From a bacterium (GTDB lineage: Bacteria; CSSED10-310; JAJRTK01): a stretch of 28,818 nt of DNA. Under the pieces are notes generated by a model. The model made no database searches and had not been told where the DNA came from. It saw nothing but the letters and a program-made list of their open reading frames with translations. The position numbers and the translations under genes are program-made. Position 1 is the first letter of the stretch; each line of letters starts with the position of its first letter. Positions 7,959 through 16,025 of the stretch are shown in pieces. The DNA lies in assembly GCA_024278345.1 (NCBI GenBank), contig JAJRTK010000130.1, forward strand, positions 1 through 28,818, read 5' to 3'.

Positions 7959-10900
7959 GTGAACAAAATCCCAGAGACAATCGGACCCTACCGCATTCTC
8001 GGGCCCCTTGGCCGCGGCGGCATGGGCGTCGTCTTCCGAGGCGAGCACGTGAGATCAGGCCTGTCCGTGGCCGTGAAGACCGTTCGCGTGCCGCGGCGGG
8101 GCCAACTGGCGTGCATCCGGCGGGAGATCCGGGCGCTGGCCCGCGTGCATCACCCGGATGTGGTGAGGATCGTCGATCACGGCCAACATGGCGGGCTTCC
8201 GTGGTACGCCATGGAGCTCTTGGAAGGCACGACTCTCAGGCGGTACACCAAGAAGATTCTCGAAGACGAGCCCACCGATTTTCTGCCGCCGGCGGAAGCT
8301 GTCGCCCTGGGGCCAGCGAAGGAGAAGTCTCCCCAGCCGGGGGAATGGTGGACCGATGTTCTGGGCTCTGACGGAGTGGATGGGTCGGCTCTCCTGGGGA
8401 CTTCGGAGATTTTGGAGCACTTTCGCGAAGAGGCTCCTGGCCCGGAGCCGAAGCCGAGTAGCTCGGCGCTATTCCAGGCGAGCTCCGATCTCCTGGACAG
8501 CGCGGACTACGAGAACCTCATCCCCCCAGCGGTCCCTGAGGAGCGGCGGCTTCCGGCGGCGGGCGATCATTTGGAGCACCTGCTCCTCCTTGTGCGCCGC
8601 CTCTGTTCGCCGCTGGCCTTCCTCCACGGAGAGGGGATCGTCCACGGGGATCTGAAGCCGGAAAACATCCTTGTGAGAAAAAACGGGACTATCGTCCTTG
8701 TGGATTTTGGATTGATCCACCAGTTTAGCGGCCCGCGTGGCCGCGAAGCACTGGAGGTCTCCGACAGCCTGGTGGGCACGGTGGCGTACATGTCTCCGGA
8801 GCAAATCCGGCAAGACGTCGTCGATGCCCGCGCCGATCTCTACGCCCTTGGCTGTATCCTTTACGAATTGGTCACGGGAGAACGCCCCTTCCGCGGCCCC
8901 AGCGTCAAAGAGATCATGCGCGCCCACCTCTACGTGCCGCCGCGCTCCCCCTCCGAGCTCGTGGAAGCGCTCCCCGCGGCTCTGGAGACACTCATTCTTC
9001 GGCTGTTGGAAAAAGAGCCCTCAAAACGCCTCGGCCACGCCCATGATGTCGCCACAATCCTCGAATCCCTGGGCGTCACGTGCCCCCCGTCCGGGGACCG
9101 GCCCAGGCCCCGGGCCTACCTTTACCGCCCCAGCCTTGCCGGCAGAAGCACGGCCCTCCGGCGCCTTGGCGCGGAACTGGCGCGGACCCGGCAAGGTCGT
9201 GGCGGCGTGCTCATCATCGAGGGCGAAAGTGGCGTGGGAAAGACCCGGCTCGTCATGACTCTTGCCCAAAAGGCACGGCGCAAGAAACTGCGAGTCCTCA
9301 GCGGCGAATGCCATCCTTCGGCGGCCTCTGGCGGGCGCACACTCCGCTCCAGCAGCCCTCCGCTTCAAGCCTTTGCCCGTCCGCTGCGCGCCATCGCTGA
9401 TCGCTGCCTGGAACTGGGACCCGCCGCGACCCGAAAGCTCCTGGGAAGGCGTGGGAAGGTCTTGGCCCTCTACGAGCAGTCCTTCGCTTCGCTCCCGGGC
9501 CTCGAGGAGTTCCCCTCTCCCCCTGAATTGCCGGCGGAAGCAGCTCAGGTGAGGCTCTTTACGTACCTTGTGGAGACATTTCACCGCATCGCCTACGATC
9601 AGCCCCTGCTCCTGGCTCTGGACGATCTCCAGTGGGCAGACGACCTGAGTCTCGAGTTCCTCCATCATCTGGCAAAGACCAACGATCTTGCGGACAAACC
9701 CGTTCTTCTCATCGGGACGTGTCGAAGCGAAGAGCTTGACGATTCCCTGGTGACTCTCTTGGAAACGCCGGGAATTCGGCGCCTTCACCTCCGGCACCTC
9801 GACGAGCGAGCCATTGGAAACATGGTGGGTGACATGCTAGCCATCAACCCACCGCCAGCGGAATTCGTCCGGTACCTGGCGCGCCAGAGTGGCGGCAACC
9901 CCTTCTTCGTGGCTGAGTATCTCCACGCTGCCGTGGATGAAGGGCTGCTTTTCCGGGACACCTCGGGCCGTTGGCAGGTGGCCCAGGAGCGGGATCAGAG
10001 GGCGACTCTCGCCGTTTATGCGGCGCTTCCGCTGCCACGATCTCTCAAGGACCTCATCGGGCGACGCCTCCAGCAGCTCAGCGAACGCCCGGCCCGCCTT
10101 CTGGAGTTCGCCGCGGCGGTGGGCCGCGAAATCGAGACAAACCTCCTGGGGCGGATAACCCGTTTCTCCAGGCCGGAGCTCGACGAAATCATGGACGAGC
10201 TCATCCAGCGCCAGCTCTTGGAAGAGAGCAGTCCCGAGCATTTCCGTTTCGTCCACGACCAGATCCGGGAGGCGACCTATCTGCGCATCGCCAATGCCAC
10301 TCGGAAAAAGCTCCACTATAGAATCGCCACGACCCTGGAAGAAGCGTATGGAACGGTCATCGAACAACACCATGCGGCACTGGCACTCCATTGGAACCAG
10401 GCCGGAGAGACCCAGCGCGCCCTCCCCCATTATCTGGCAGCCGCCAGAGAAGCCGTCGTGCGAAATGCCCTGGGTGAGGCCGAACGCCTCTATCGAGCCT
10501 ATCTAGCGCTGGCGCCGTCAGAATCTCGTTCCACCATCGACGGCCACCTGGAGCTGGCCCTCAAGGTTCTTCGGCTCCGCGGCCGGACCCGCCACGCCTT
10601 CGACGAACTTGCCAAGGCACTGGAAGCCGCCGTTCTCCTAGGTGACATCCCGGGCGAAGGCGAAGTCTACCAGGGACTGACAGGGCTCGCCCTGGACACC
10701 GGTCAGTTTCGGAAATCCCGCCAGTTTTGTGCCAGGGCCTTGGAGATCCACCGCTCTCTTGGCAATCGCAAGCAAGAGGGAATTGATCTCAAGAATCTTG
10801 CCGCCATCTACTGGCATCGCAGCAAGCTGGAGAAAGCCCGCCGAATCTCTCAAGCCGCGCTCCAGATCCAGCGAGGAATCGGGGACAAAAAAAGCGAAGG

Positions 10901-11555
10901 CGCAACCCTCAACAACCTGGCTGGCATCGAGTGGGCCCTGGGAAGACCGGAATGGGCCTGCACTCTCTTCGAGGAATCCCTCACCATCCACCGCAAGCTC
11001 GGGGACCGCCGAGGCGAGGCGACATGCCTCAACAACGTCGCCAGCATTCACTTCAGCCAGGGGCAGTTCTACCCGGCTCGACACAGCTACGAGCTCGCTC
11101 TACGTCTCAATCGGGAAGTGGGTGATCGGCGAAGCGAAGGCGTCGTCCTCAGCAATCTAGGCGAGCTCCAGTTAGGGCTCGGACACACGCCTCAAGCCGA
11201 ACGCCTTTTCGACAGAGCCCTGGAGCTCCACCGCCAGACAGGAGACAAATTCGCCGAAGCGAGCACCCTCGCCCGCCTGGCCGCCCTCTACCGGGCCAAG
11301 CACGAAGACTACCCGCATGCCCGGCTCCTCATCAATAAGGCGGAGAAAATCTTCGACGAGCTGGGAAATCCCATCGGGCAGGCCGAGGTGCTCTGTGAAC
11401 GTGGATATCTGGAAATCGCCGAAGGCCGCGATTCCAGCGGCCTTCTGATCCGAGCCGAAAAGCTGGCGAAAGAAGCCAAGGTAGGCCCACGCAGCGAGCT
11501 CTCCACGAACATCGAAAAACTCCGTCAGGCCATTGAGGGGTTCAAGGCCAGGTGA
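7959..11555 (+). CDS. Ser/Thr protein kinase - AAA ATPase - TPR signalling protein
   Basis: 1198 residues. The kinase domain spans about 1-375, with glycine loop GRGGMG at 18-23, VAVK with Lys40, catalytic HGDLKPEN at 229-236 (Asp231), DFG at 249-251 and the SPEQ segment. Arg of the usual HRD is replaced by Gly, making it a non-RD kinase. About 95 extra residues (roughly 103-196), acidic and proline-rich, sit between the hinge and the helix before the catalytic loop. An AAA_16-type ATPase follows, with Walker A GESGVGKT at 422-429 and LALDD ending at Asp556. From about 800 on come TPR repeats; those after 900 have a regular 40-residue spacing with GDRRxEA-type linkers, like kinesin-light-chain TPRs. 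No membrane helix or DNA-binding domain is seen. It should be a cytoplasmic sensor/scaffold of the PknK/PkwA-like class, partners unknown. The start is GTG without a Shine-Dalgarno site, and Met22 is too far inside the P-loop to be an alternative. Confidence 0.92.
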   Translation: MNKIPETIGPYRILGPLGRGGMGVVFRGEHVRSGLSVAVKTVRVPRRGQLACIRREIRALARVHHPDVVRIVDHGQHGGLPWYAMELLEGTTLRRYTKKILEDEPTDFLPPAEAVALGPAKEKSPQPGEWWTDVLGSDGVDGSALLGTSEILEHFREEAPGPEPKPSSSALFQASSDLLDSADYENLIPPAVPEERRLPAAGDHLEHLLLLVRRLCSPLAFLHGEGIVHGDLKPENILVRKNGTIVLVDFGLIHQFSGPRGREALEVSDSLVGTVAYMSPEQIRQDVVDARADLYALGCILYELVTGERPFRGPSVKEIMRAHLYVPPRSPSELVEALPAALETLILRLLEKEPSKRLGHAHDVATILESLGVTCPPSGDRPRPRAYLYRPSLAGRSTALRRLGAELARTRQGRGGVLIIEGESGVGKTRLVMTLAQKARRKKLRVLSGECHPSAASGGRTLRSSSPPLQAFARPLRAIADRCLELGPAATRKLLGRRGKVLALYEQSFASLPGLEEFPSPPELPAEAAQVRLFTYLVETFHRIAYDQPLLLALDDLQWADDLSLEFLHHLAKTNDLADKPVLLIGTCRSEELDDSLVTLLETPGIRRLHLRHLDERAIGNMVGDMLAINPPPAEFVRYLARQSGGNPFFVAEYLHAAVDEGLLFRDTSGRWQVAQERDQRATLAVYAALPLPRSLKDLIGRRLQQLSERPARLLEFAAAVGREIETNLLGRITRFSRPELDEIMDELIQRQLLEESSPEHFRFVHDQIREATYLRIANATRKKLHYRIATTLEEAYGTVIEQHHAALALHWNQAGETQRALPHYLAAAREAVVRNALGEAERLYRAYLALAPSESRSTIDGHLELALKVLRLRGRTRHAFDELAKALEAAVLLGDIPGEGEVYQGLTGLALDTGQFRKSRQFCARALEIHRSLGNRKQEGIDLKNLAAIYWHRSKLEKARRISQAALQIQRGIGDKKSEGATLNNLAGIEWALGRPEWACTLFEESLTIHRKLGDRRGEATCLNNVASIHFSQGQFYPARHSYELALRLNREVGDRRSEGVVLSNLGELQLGLGHTPQAERLFDRALELHRQTGDKFAEASTLARLAALYRAKHEDYPHARLLINKAEKIFDELGNPIGQAEVLCERGYLEIAEGRDSSGLLIRAEKLAKEAKVGPRSELSTNIEKLRQAIEGFKAR

Positions 11556-11559
11556 CGAT

Positions 11560-12579
11560 TCAACGTCGCACGAACCGCCGCAAGGACTGATAGCCCACCA
11601 GATTCTCCAGGGCGAACGCCTTGAGGTTCTCGCTGGGAATCCCCAAAGTCGTCGGACGGCAAATCCGGTCGCACTTGGCGCAGATGGGGTAATCTTCGAG
11701 CTTCCGTGTCACCATTTTGCCGCGAAGCCTTTGAAGCGGAGCTCCGTTCCAGATCTCCCAAATGCTCTGAGTCCGGAGGTCTCCCAAAGGCATTCCGCCG
11801 TACCAATCCTGGGGACAGGGATTGACCGCGCCGCTGTACTGGATCGTGAGGGAGTACCACAGGAAAGTGCAAGGCGTGAACCGGCCTAACCCGGTCTCCC
11901 CCACCTTTTTTTCCTGGATGTTCCCGGCCCAGTTGTGTGCCGCCTTGACGTAAAACTTGTCCAAAGACGCCCGCCGGAGCAGAGTTTCCAGTTCCCGTTT
12001 CACCCGTTTCTGGCGAGGGTTCAGCGGAGTGCCTTCAATGACTTGAAGGACGATGTAGGGCCGCCTCAGCCCACGTTGCCGCCGCCGCGCAAGCAGGGCT
12101 AATACCTTGCCAAGGGTCTCCTCGAATGTCGCCCCCTTGCGGGCCGCCTCATAACCTTCCTTGTCGTATCCATCAAAAGAAATCGACAAAAGATCCAGCC
12201 CGGAATCCAGCAACCCATCGATGTTGCCCGGCCGAAGCGGCGTGGCGTTGGTGTGAAGCCGAACCCGAACGCCCCTCTGCGCCGCGTATCGGGTCATCTC
12301 CGTGATGCGGCGGTGGAACAGGCTCTCGCCCCGGTGCGTCAGATTGATATCGTAAACCTTCCCCTGGACCTCGTCGAGGATCTTCGCAAAAAGATCGAAC
12401 TCCATGAACCCGCGCTTCTGCCAGTCATCCTCGCTCTGCGGGCAAAGAGGACAACGTAGGTTGCACAAATTGGTGGGCTCAATCCAAAGGCGTAGCGGGT
12501 AGTAGGGCAACCGCGTTTTCCGGGTCCGGTAAGCCCAGAAGATCTGGGCCATTCTCGTGATTTTTTCCCCTCGCCTCAT
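11560..12579 (-). CDS. Radical SAM / SPASM domain protein
   Basis: 339 residues. The radical SAM cluster motif CNLRCPLC has Cys39, Cys43 and Cys46 to bind the 4Fe-4S cluster that cleaves S-adenosylmethionine. A C-terminal SPASM-like cysteine set follows (TPCTFLW with Cys237, NPCPQDW, then YPICAKCDRIC), expected to hold auxiliary iron-sulfur clusters, with the common phrase GDLxxxSIWEIWN between. SPASM enzymes often modify peptides or other large substrates; no precursor peptide gene is visible next to it. The start at 12579 overlaps the flippase stop as ATGA, with AAGGA 8 bases upstream, so the two are translationally coupled. A longer open frame continues upstream to 13074, but it only shadows the flippase gene. 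The last gene of a three-gene operon, it faces the kinase gene tail to tail with 4 bases between stop codons. Exact reaction unknown. Confidence 0.88.
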   Translation of the reverse strand: MRRGEKITRMAQIFWAYRTRKTRLPYYPLRLWIEPTNLCNLRCPLCPQSEDDWQKRGFMEFDLFAKILDEVQGKVYDINLTHRGESLFHRRITEMTRYAAQRGVRVRLHTNATPLRPGNIDGLLDSGLDLLSISFDGYDKEGYEAARKGATFEETLGKVLALLARRRQRGLRRPYIVLQVIEGTPLNPRQKRVKRELETLLRRASLDKFYVKAAHNWAGNIQEKKVGETGLGRFTPCTFLWYSLTIQYSGAVNPCPQDWYGGMPLGDLRTQSIWEIWNGAPLQRLRGKMVTRKLEDYPICAKCDRICRPTTLGIPSENLKAFALENLVGYQSLRRFVRR

Positions 12580-13580
12580 CCCATCGTTCCTTCCCGCTTC
12601 GCCATGGCCGAAGCCGCTGCTTTCTCCCGCGCCTCCCTCTCTACGGGAGTCTCCTGACGGAATGCGTAGACGAAGCCGCCAACAATCCCGAAGGCGAGAA
12701 TCATGGCGAAACTCGTCGCGGCGAAGGCCACGGCCTCCTCCGAAGTCCGGCCCATGAGCTGAAAAAAGACCACGTTCCCGCCCTCCCGAAGCCCCATCCC
12801 GGAAAAGGTCACCGGCAACATCAAAAGAACACTCATCATGGGAACCATGACGAAATAGAAGTCCGCCCCCAGAGGGACCCCCAACGCCAGCCCAATGAAA
12901 TAATAGTGGAGAACATAGTTCACCTGGAGCAGGGCCCCAAGGAAAAGGGCCCAAGCAAACGGCTTCGGAGAACTGGCATAAAGAGTCAGGGAATTGTGGA
13001 ACTCCCCCACGAACTTCGAAAGCTTCCGGAGGGGTCCCACCGACAAGATTTTCTGCAAAACTCCCACAAGGCAAGGCACAAAAAGCGAGGCCGCACCCAA
13101 AGACATGGCCAACAACAACCCGGCAACCCCCAGCGTTACGCGCTGCTTTCCGGGAAACTCAAACCCCAGGGCCAGGGCACCCAGTGCCAGAAGAAGCAAA
13201 GTAAACAATCCAGAAACCCGCTCCACGACAATCACACCGAAAGGCCGGGCCACCGACTCGCCCTTCTTCCGAGTGTCCAGCCCCCGCACCAAATCACCAC
13301 CCACGCGAGTGGGCAGAAACAGATTGAAAAACCCGCCCACCAGATAGGACTGTACCAGCGGCCACAACCGGCAGTCGATCCCCTGCACCCTCAAAAGCAC
13401 CCGCCAACGCGCCGCCGACAAGTAGAGGCCCACGAAATGGAGGCTCACCGACACCGCCAGAGGCACCCAACGAAGTTCCGCCAAGAGCGCCAGAATCCGA
13501 CCCGGATCCTGCACCTGCACCAGCAGCACAAAACTGATGAGCAGCCCACTGCCAAGAATCTTCACACCCAACTTCTTCAT
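12576..13580 (-). CDS. Flippase-like membrane protein, lysylphosphatidylglycerol synthase TM family
   Basis: 334 residues with about eight hydrophobic helices. Signature segments of the LPG_synthase_TM (UPF0104/AglD-like) family are present: AARWRVLL near 56-63, NLFLPTRVGGDLVR at about 84-97, the following VVERVSGL, and GLREGG later. The charged tail (EREAREKAAASAMAKREG) should be cytoplasmic. The lysyltransferase domain of true MprF proteins is absent, so this is only the membrane half, which in relatives flips or handles lipids or lipid-linked glycans. ATG at 13580 has AGGGA about 8 bases upstream. It lies 34 bases after the AMP-ligase homologue and overlaps the radical SAM gene by four bases. 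The link to a modified lipid or small molecule is inferred from this neighbourhood. Confidence 0.87.
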   Translation of the reverse strand: MKKLGVKILGSGLLISFVLLVQVQDPGRILALLAELRWVPLAVSVSLHFVGLYLSAARWRVLLRVQGIDCRLWPLVQSYLVGGFFNLFLPTRVGGDLVRGLDTRKKGESVARPFGVIVVERVSGLFTLLLLALGALALGFEFPGKQRVTLGVAGLLLAMSLGAASLFVPCLVGVLQKILSVGPLRKLSKFVGEFHNSLTLYASSPKPFAWALFLGALLQVNYVLHYYFIGLALGVPLGADFYFVMVPMMSVLLMLPVTFSGMGLREGGNVVFFQLMGRTSEEAVAFAATSFAMILAFGIVGGFVYAFRQETPVEREAREKAAASAMAKREGTMG

Positions 13581-13614
13581 CCGTCCATCCCTTGACCGCT
13601 TCCGGTACTACAAG

Positions 13615-15033
13615 CTAGAGAACGAACCGCCGCGGCACCTTGTACGCCGAGAGCCGACGGCGGCACCAGCTCGCCAGTTCCCGCTCCGACACACTGATCC
13701 CCGGTTCCAGCTCCAGGTGAGCCTCCAGTTGGTCTCCGTAAACCGGGTCGGAAACCGAACGGATTTTCACCGAGACAACCGCCGGATGCCCGGCCAGGAC
13801 GCGCTCCAGCTCGGCAGGATAGACATTGAACTCCCCGACAATGGCCAAGGGCAACGCCCTGCCAGTCAAGAAAAGATAGCCATCCTCCCCCAGATATCCC
13901 AAGTCCCGCGTCCGGAGCCAGCCATTTTTCAGGAAACGGGCGGTCAGCTCCGGGGCATCGTGATAACCGGCCATGACCGATGGGCCATGAACAAGAATCT
14001 CTCCCACTTTCCCGGGCCCAAGGCGCTCTTCGAATGTCCCTACGGCGACTTCGACACCGGGCAGCGGGAGGCCCACCGACCCCGGCCGGTTCGACTGGGC
14101 GTCCCGGTTGACACTGACAACGGGGGAATTCTCCGTAAGACCGTATCCCTCCAAGACCGTCACGCCGCAGGCGTGGCCAACGCTCACCGCAAGTTCCCTT
14201 GGGAGCGCCGCGCCACCGGCGGTGATGTTTCTTACGGAACGAACGGCATCGGAACCCAACGATCCATCACCCAACATCTGAGCCAACATCGCCGGGACCG
14301 CTGGAAAGATCGTGACTCCCTTGGAAGCCAAGATCTGGGCAGCGGTGGACGGAGCAAAACGTTCCAGGAGAACGCTGGTTCCACCGGCCAGCAATGGAGT
14401 GATGAGGCAAGTCATGGTGCCAAATCCGTGAAACAGCGGCAAGAAGGCGGCGACCCGGTCTTCCGGCACCACTTGCCACGTCTCCACGCAGGCCCGGGCG
14501 TTGGCCGCTAGGGAACCATGAGTCAGGATCGCCGCACGCAAATATCCGTCATAGGCGGCCGTGAAGGCGAAGACGGCGGGATCGTCCGGATCCCTAGAAG
14601 CAGGACCGGATAGCGAAGATCCCGCCAGATCAGGAAATGTGCCAGTCTCAGGCGATGCCTCTACCAGGCGGATTTTCCCTTCCTCGGCGGTCTCTCCTAA
14701 AAGGCGGCCCATTCGGCCATCCACCAACTGGAGCCCTATCCCGGCCTCCAGTGCGAGCTCCCGCCATTCCGGGGGCCGGAGCAACGGGCTCAAGGGAACC
14801 GCCACTCCCCCGGCGGCGAGAATCCCGAAATAGGCGGCGACGAAAGCCGGACCATTGGGAAGGCAAAGACCCACCCGGCCACCCTCCTCCAGCCCCAAAC
14901 GCCCAAGCCCGGAAGCGACTTCCAGGACCCGGTCCAGAAGCTCCTGGCGACCCATGGAAAAGTCCCGACCCATCAACGCCGGCTCCCACGAGCCAACATT
15001 TCTTTTTCCCAGCACCAGCTCCACCAAATTCAT
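13615..15033 (-). CDS. AMP-dependent synthetase/ligase homologue with degenerate ATP loop and short C-terminus
   Basis: About 472 residues with the ANL acyl-ligase fold. Recognisable motifs: LPNGPAFVAAYFGILAAGGV near the N-terminus, GYGLTE at 296-301, VGEILVHGPSVMAGY, RTRDLGYLGEDGYLFLTGR and NVYPAELE. The phosphate-binding loop, normally TSGTTGxPKG, reads TAAYDGYLRA at 158-167: the Ser/Gly/Thr residues are lost and Lys is replaced by Arg166. The protein stops at YKVPRRFVL, so the C-terminal segment carrying the catalytic Lys (usually PRTxxGKxxR) is missing, and the bases after the stop do not encode it in any frame before the next gene. It may be a divergent subfamily, a binding protein, or a ligase with altered chemistry. 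Start 15033 is preferred over 15045 because AAAGGA directly abuts the outer ATG, while GGA lies 7 bases before the inner one. First gene of a three-gene operon. Confidence 0.85.
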   Translation of the reverse strand: MNLVELVLGKRNVGSWEPALMGRDFSMGRQELLDRVLEVASGLGRLGLEEGGRVGLCLPNGPAFVAAYFGILAAGGVAVPLSPLLRPPEWRELALEAGIGLQLVDGRMGRLLGETAEEGKIRLVEASPETGTFPDLAGSSLSGPASRDPDDPAVFAFTAAYDGYLRAAILTHGSLAANARACVETWQVVPEDRVAAFLPLFHGFGTMTCLITPLLAGGTSVLLERFAPSTAAQILASKGVTIFPAVPAMLAQMLGDGSLGSDAVRSVRNITAGGAALPRELAVSVGHACGVTVLEGYGLTENSPVVSVNRDAQSNRPGSVGLPLPGVEVAVGTFEERLGPGKVGEILVHGPSVMAGYHDAPELTARFLKNGWLRTRDLGYLGEDGYLFLTGRALPLAIVGEFNVYPAELERVLAGHPAVVSVKIRSVSDPVYGDQLEAHLELEPGISVSERELASWCRRRLSAYKVPRRFVL

Positions 15034-15380
15034 CGAACTTTCCATTCCTTTCTTCGAACTCTACCCTCACAGCAATAGCACCTTGTTCCACCACACCGTA
15101 AATCCGGATTCCTCACCGCGGAGCGTCGCAAGGTACCGGAAACCCCTCGCTACCCCGCAGCGCTCCAACCCTTCCTGGCTCTCCCCCGAAAGACCCACCC
15201 CACGAGTCCATCCCCGGTTCCAAGTCCAGAACGGAGATTCGCCGCGAACGCCATCCATGCCCCGCGGAGCACAGGATTGCCCGGAGAGCCGAGAGGTCGG
15301 AGAGCTGGAGGATGGCCAAGCGCATGGCGCGACGGGCGGCCGTGCCTACCGCCATGCAGCCCACGCCACCTGGGACCTTT
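15034..15380. other. Stretch without a recognised gene
   Basis: Nothing in this stretch between the divergent AMP-ligase and cupin genes resembles a known protein. Short open frames exist on both strands (for example 15067-15258 and 15113-15364 on the minus strand), but they lack a ribosome binding site and a recognisable motif. The region must hold the promoter of the minus-strand operon; I could not identify a convincing -35/-10 pair for it. No strong repeat or hairpin array was seen. Confidence 0.4.
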
Positions 15381-15410
15381 TTGACGACGGATAGGCTGGA
15401 ATGCTAGCTA
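15381..15410 (+). promoter_or_regulatory. Weak candidate promoter for the cupin gene
   Basis: TTGACG at 15381-15386 is one base from the -35 consensus. After 18 bases comes TAGCTA at 15405-15410, a poor -10 that is however preceded by TGC as in extended -10 sites. It would give a leader of about 85 bases before the cupin gene. Confidence 0.22.
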
Positions 15411-15485
15411 TTGGCTCACCTTACCACCGACAACAAGAAAACCAGTGGGGAGAAAACCGGGCGAAAGCGCCTGGGAATCCCTGTC

Positions 15486-15492
15486 AAAGGAG
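15486..15492 (+). promoter_or_regulatory. Ribosome binding site deciding the cupin start
   Basis: AAAGGAG lies 9 bases before the ATG at 15502. The longer open frame from 15445 has no such site, so translation should start at 15502. Confidence 0.75.
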
Positions 15493-15501
15493 CACTCGAC
15501 C

Positions 15502-15822
15502 ATGAAAGAGATCATCGGACAGGCAACCTCCCTCGCGGCGCTCGTGGAGTACCAGGAAGGCTCCGTGGTGAGCCGCCAGGTGGTGAAGCAAAAAACTGGA
15601 AACGTGACGTTGTTTGCCTTCGCCCAGGGGCAGGAGCTGAGCGAACATACGGCACCGTTTGATGCCCTAGTCATTGTGTTGGAGGGGGAGGGCGAGGTGA
15701 TCGTCTCAGGGAAGCCCATGACCCTCCGCGCCGGAGACGCGACCCTCATGCCGGCGGACGAGCCCCACGCGTTGAAAGCCCATCAACGATTCAAGATGCT
15801 CCTTGTGATGATCCGGAGCTAG
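15502..15822 (+). CDS. Small cupin-domain protein
   Basis: 106 residues, a single cupin_2-type beta barrel. Seen: LSEHTAPFDALVIVLEGEGEVIVSG (first cupin motif, with one His and Asp in place of the usual HxH plus Glu), then LRAGDATLMPADEPHALKA (second motif with its His), then a final FKMLLVMIRS strand. The metal site is thus reduced, as in related small cupins of unknown function that serve as ligand-binding or sugar/lipid isomerase-like proteins. No signal peptide, so cytoplasmic. It stands alone, divergent from the AMP-ligase operon and convergent with the gamma-glutamyltransferase gene. The strong AAAGGAG site supports the start. I do not assign a reaction. Confidence 0.85.
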   Translation: MKEIIGQATSLAALVEYQEGSVVSRQVVKQKTGNVTLFAFAQGQELSEHTAPFDALVIVLEGEGEVIVSGKPMTLRAGDATLMPADEPHALKAHQRFKMLLVMIRS

Positions 15823-16025
15823 GCCCGGGAAACTTTTCCTTCTTTGCGAGGGCTTCCTTCTCCCGCTTCTGGCGGGGCTTTGGCCTGCACCACCAGCCCC
15901 ACATCGGGAGTGGTCATCGTTTCTTATTGGATGGCCGAAACGATGGACGAGGCCGGTGGAAACGATGACCGAGGCCCCCCACATCTTTATGCCGTGCGCT
16001 TCTTTTCGGGCCATGGCCCGGTTCG
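15823..16025. repeat. Intergenic cluster of short direct and inverted repeats
   Basis: Between the convergent cupin and gamma-glutamyltransferase genes. GAAACGATGGACGAGGCC at 15937-15954 is repeated with one change at 15959-15976, 22 bases on. GGTCATCGTTTC at 15912-15923 is the reverse complement of 15959-15970 and could pair with either copy. Then cccacatcttt (15978-15988) and ttttcggg (16003-16010) copy the order seen at 78-111 of the left-end repeat, and atgaccgaggcc (15965-15976) copies 123-134. A perfect 14-base palindrome, CGGGCCATGGCCCG, lies at 16007-16020. No T-run follows it on either strand, so if it ends transcripts it does so atypically. Confidence 0.65.

Noticed and set aside
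12580-13074. N-terminal extension of the radical SAM reading frame
   Set aside because: It only shadows the flippase gene in another frame; the ATGA overlap and AAGGA site place the start at 12579.
15067-15364. Small minus-strand open frames (63 and 83 residues) in the gene-free stretch
   Set aside because: No ribosome binding site, no motif I know, and overlapping each other in different frames. I could not support a gene.
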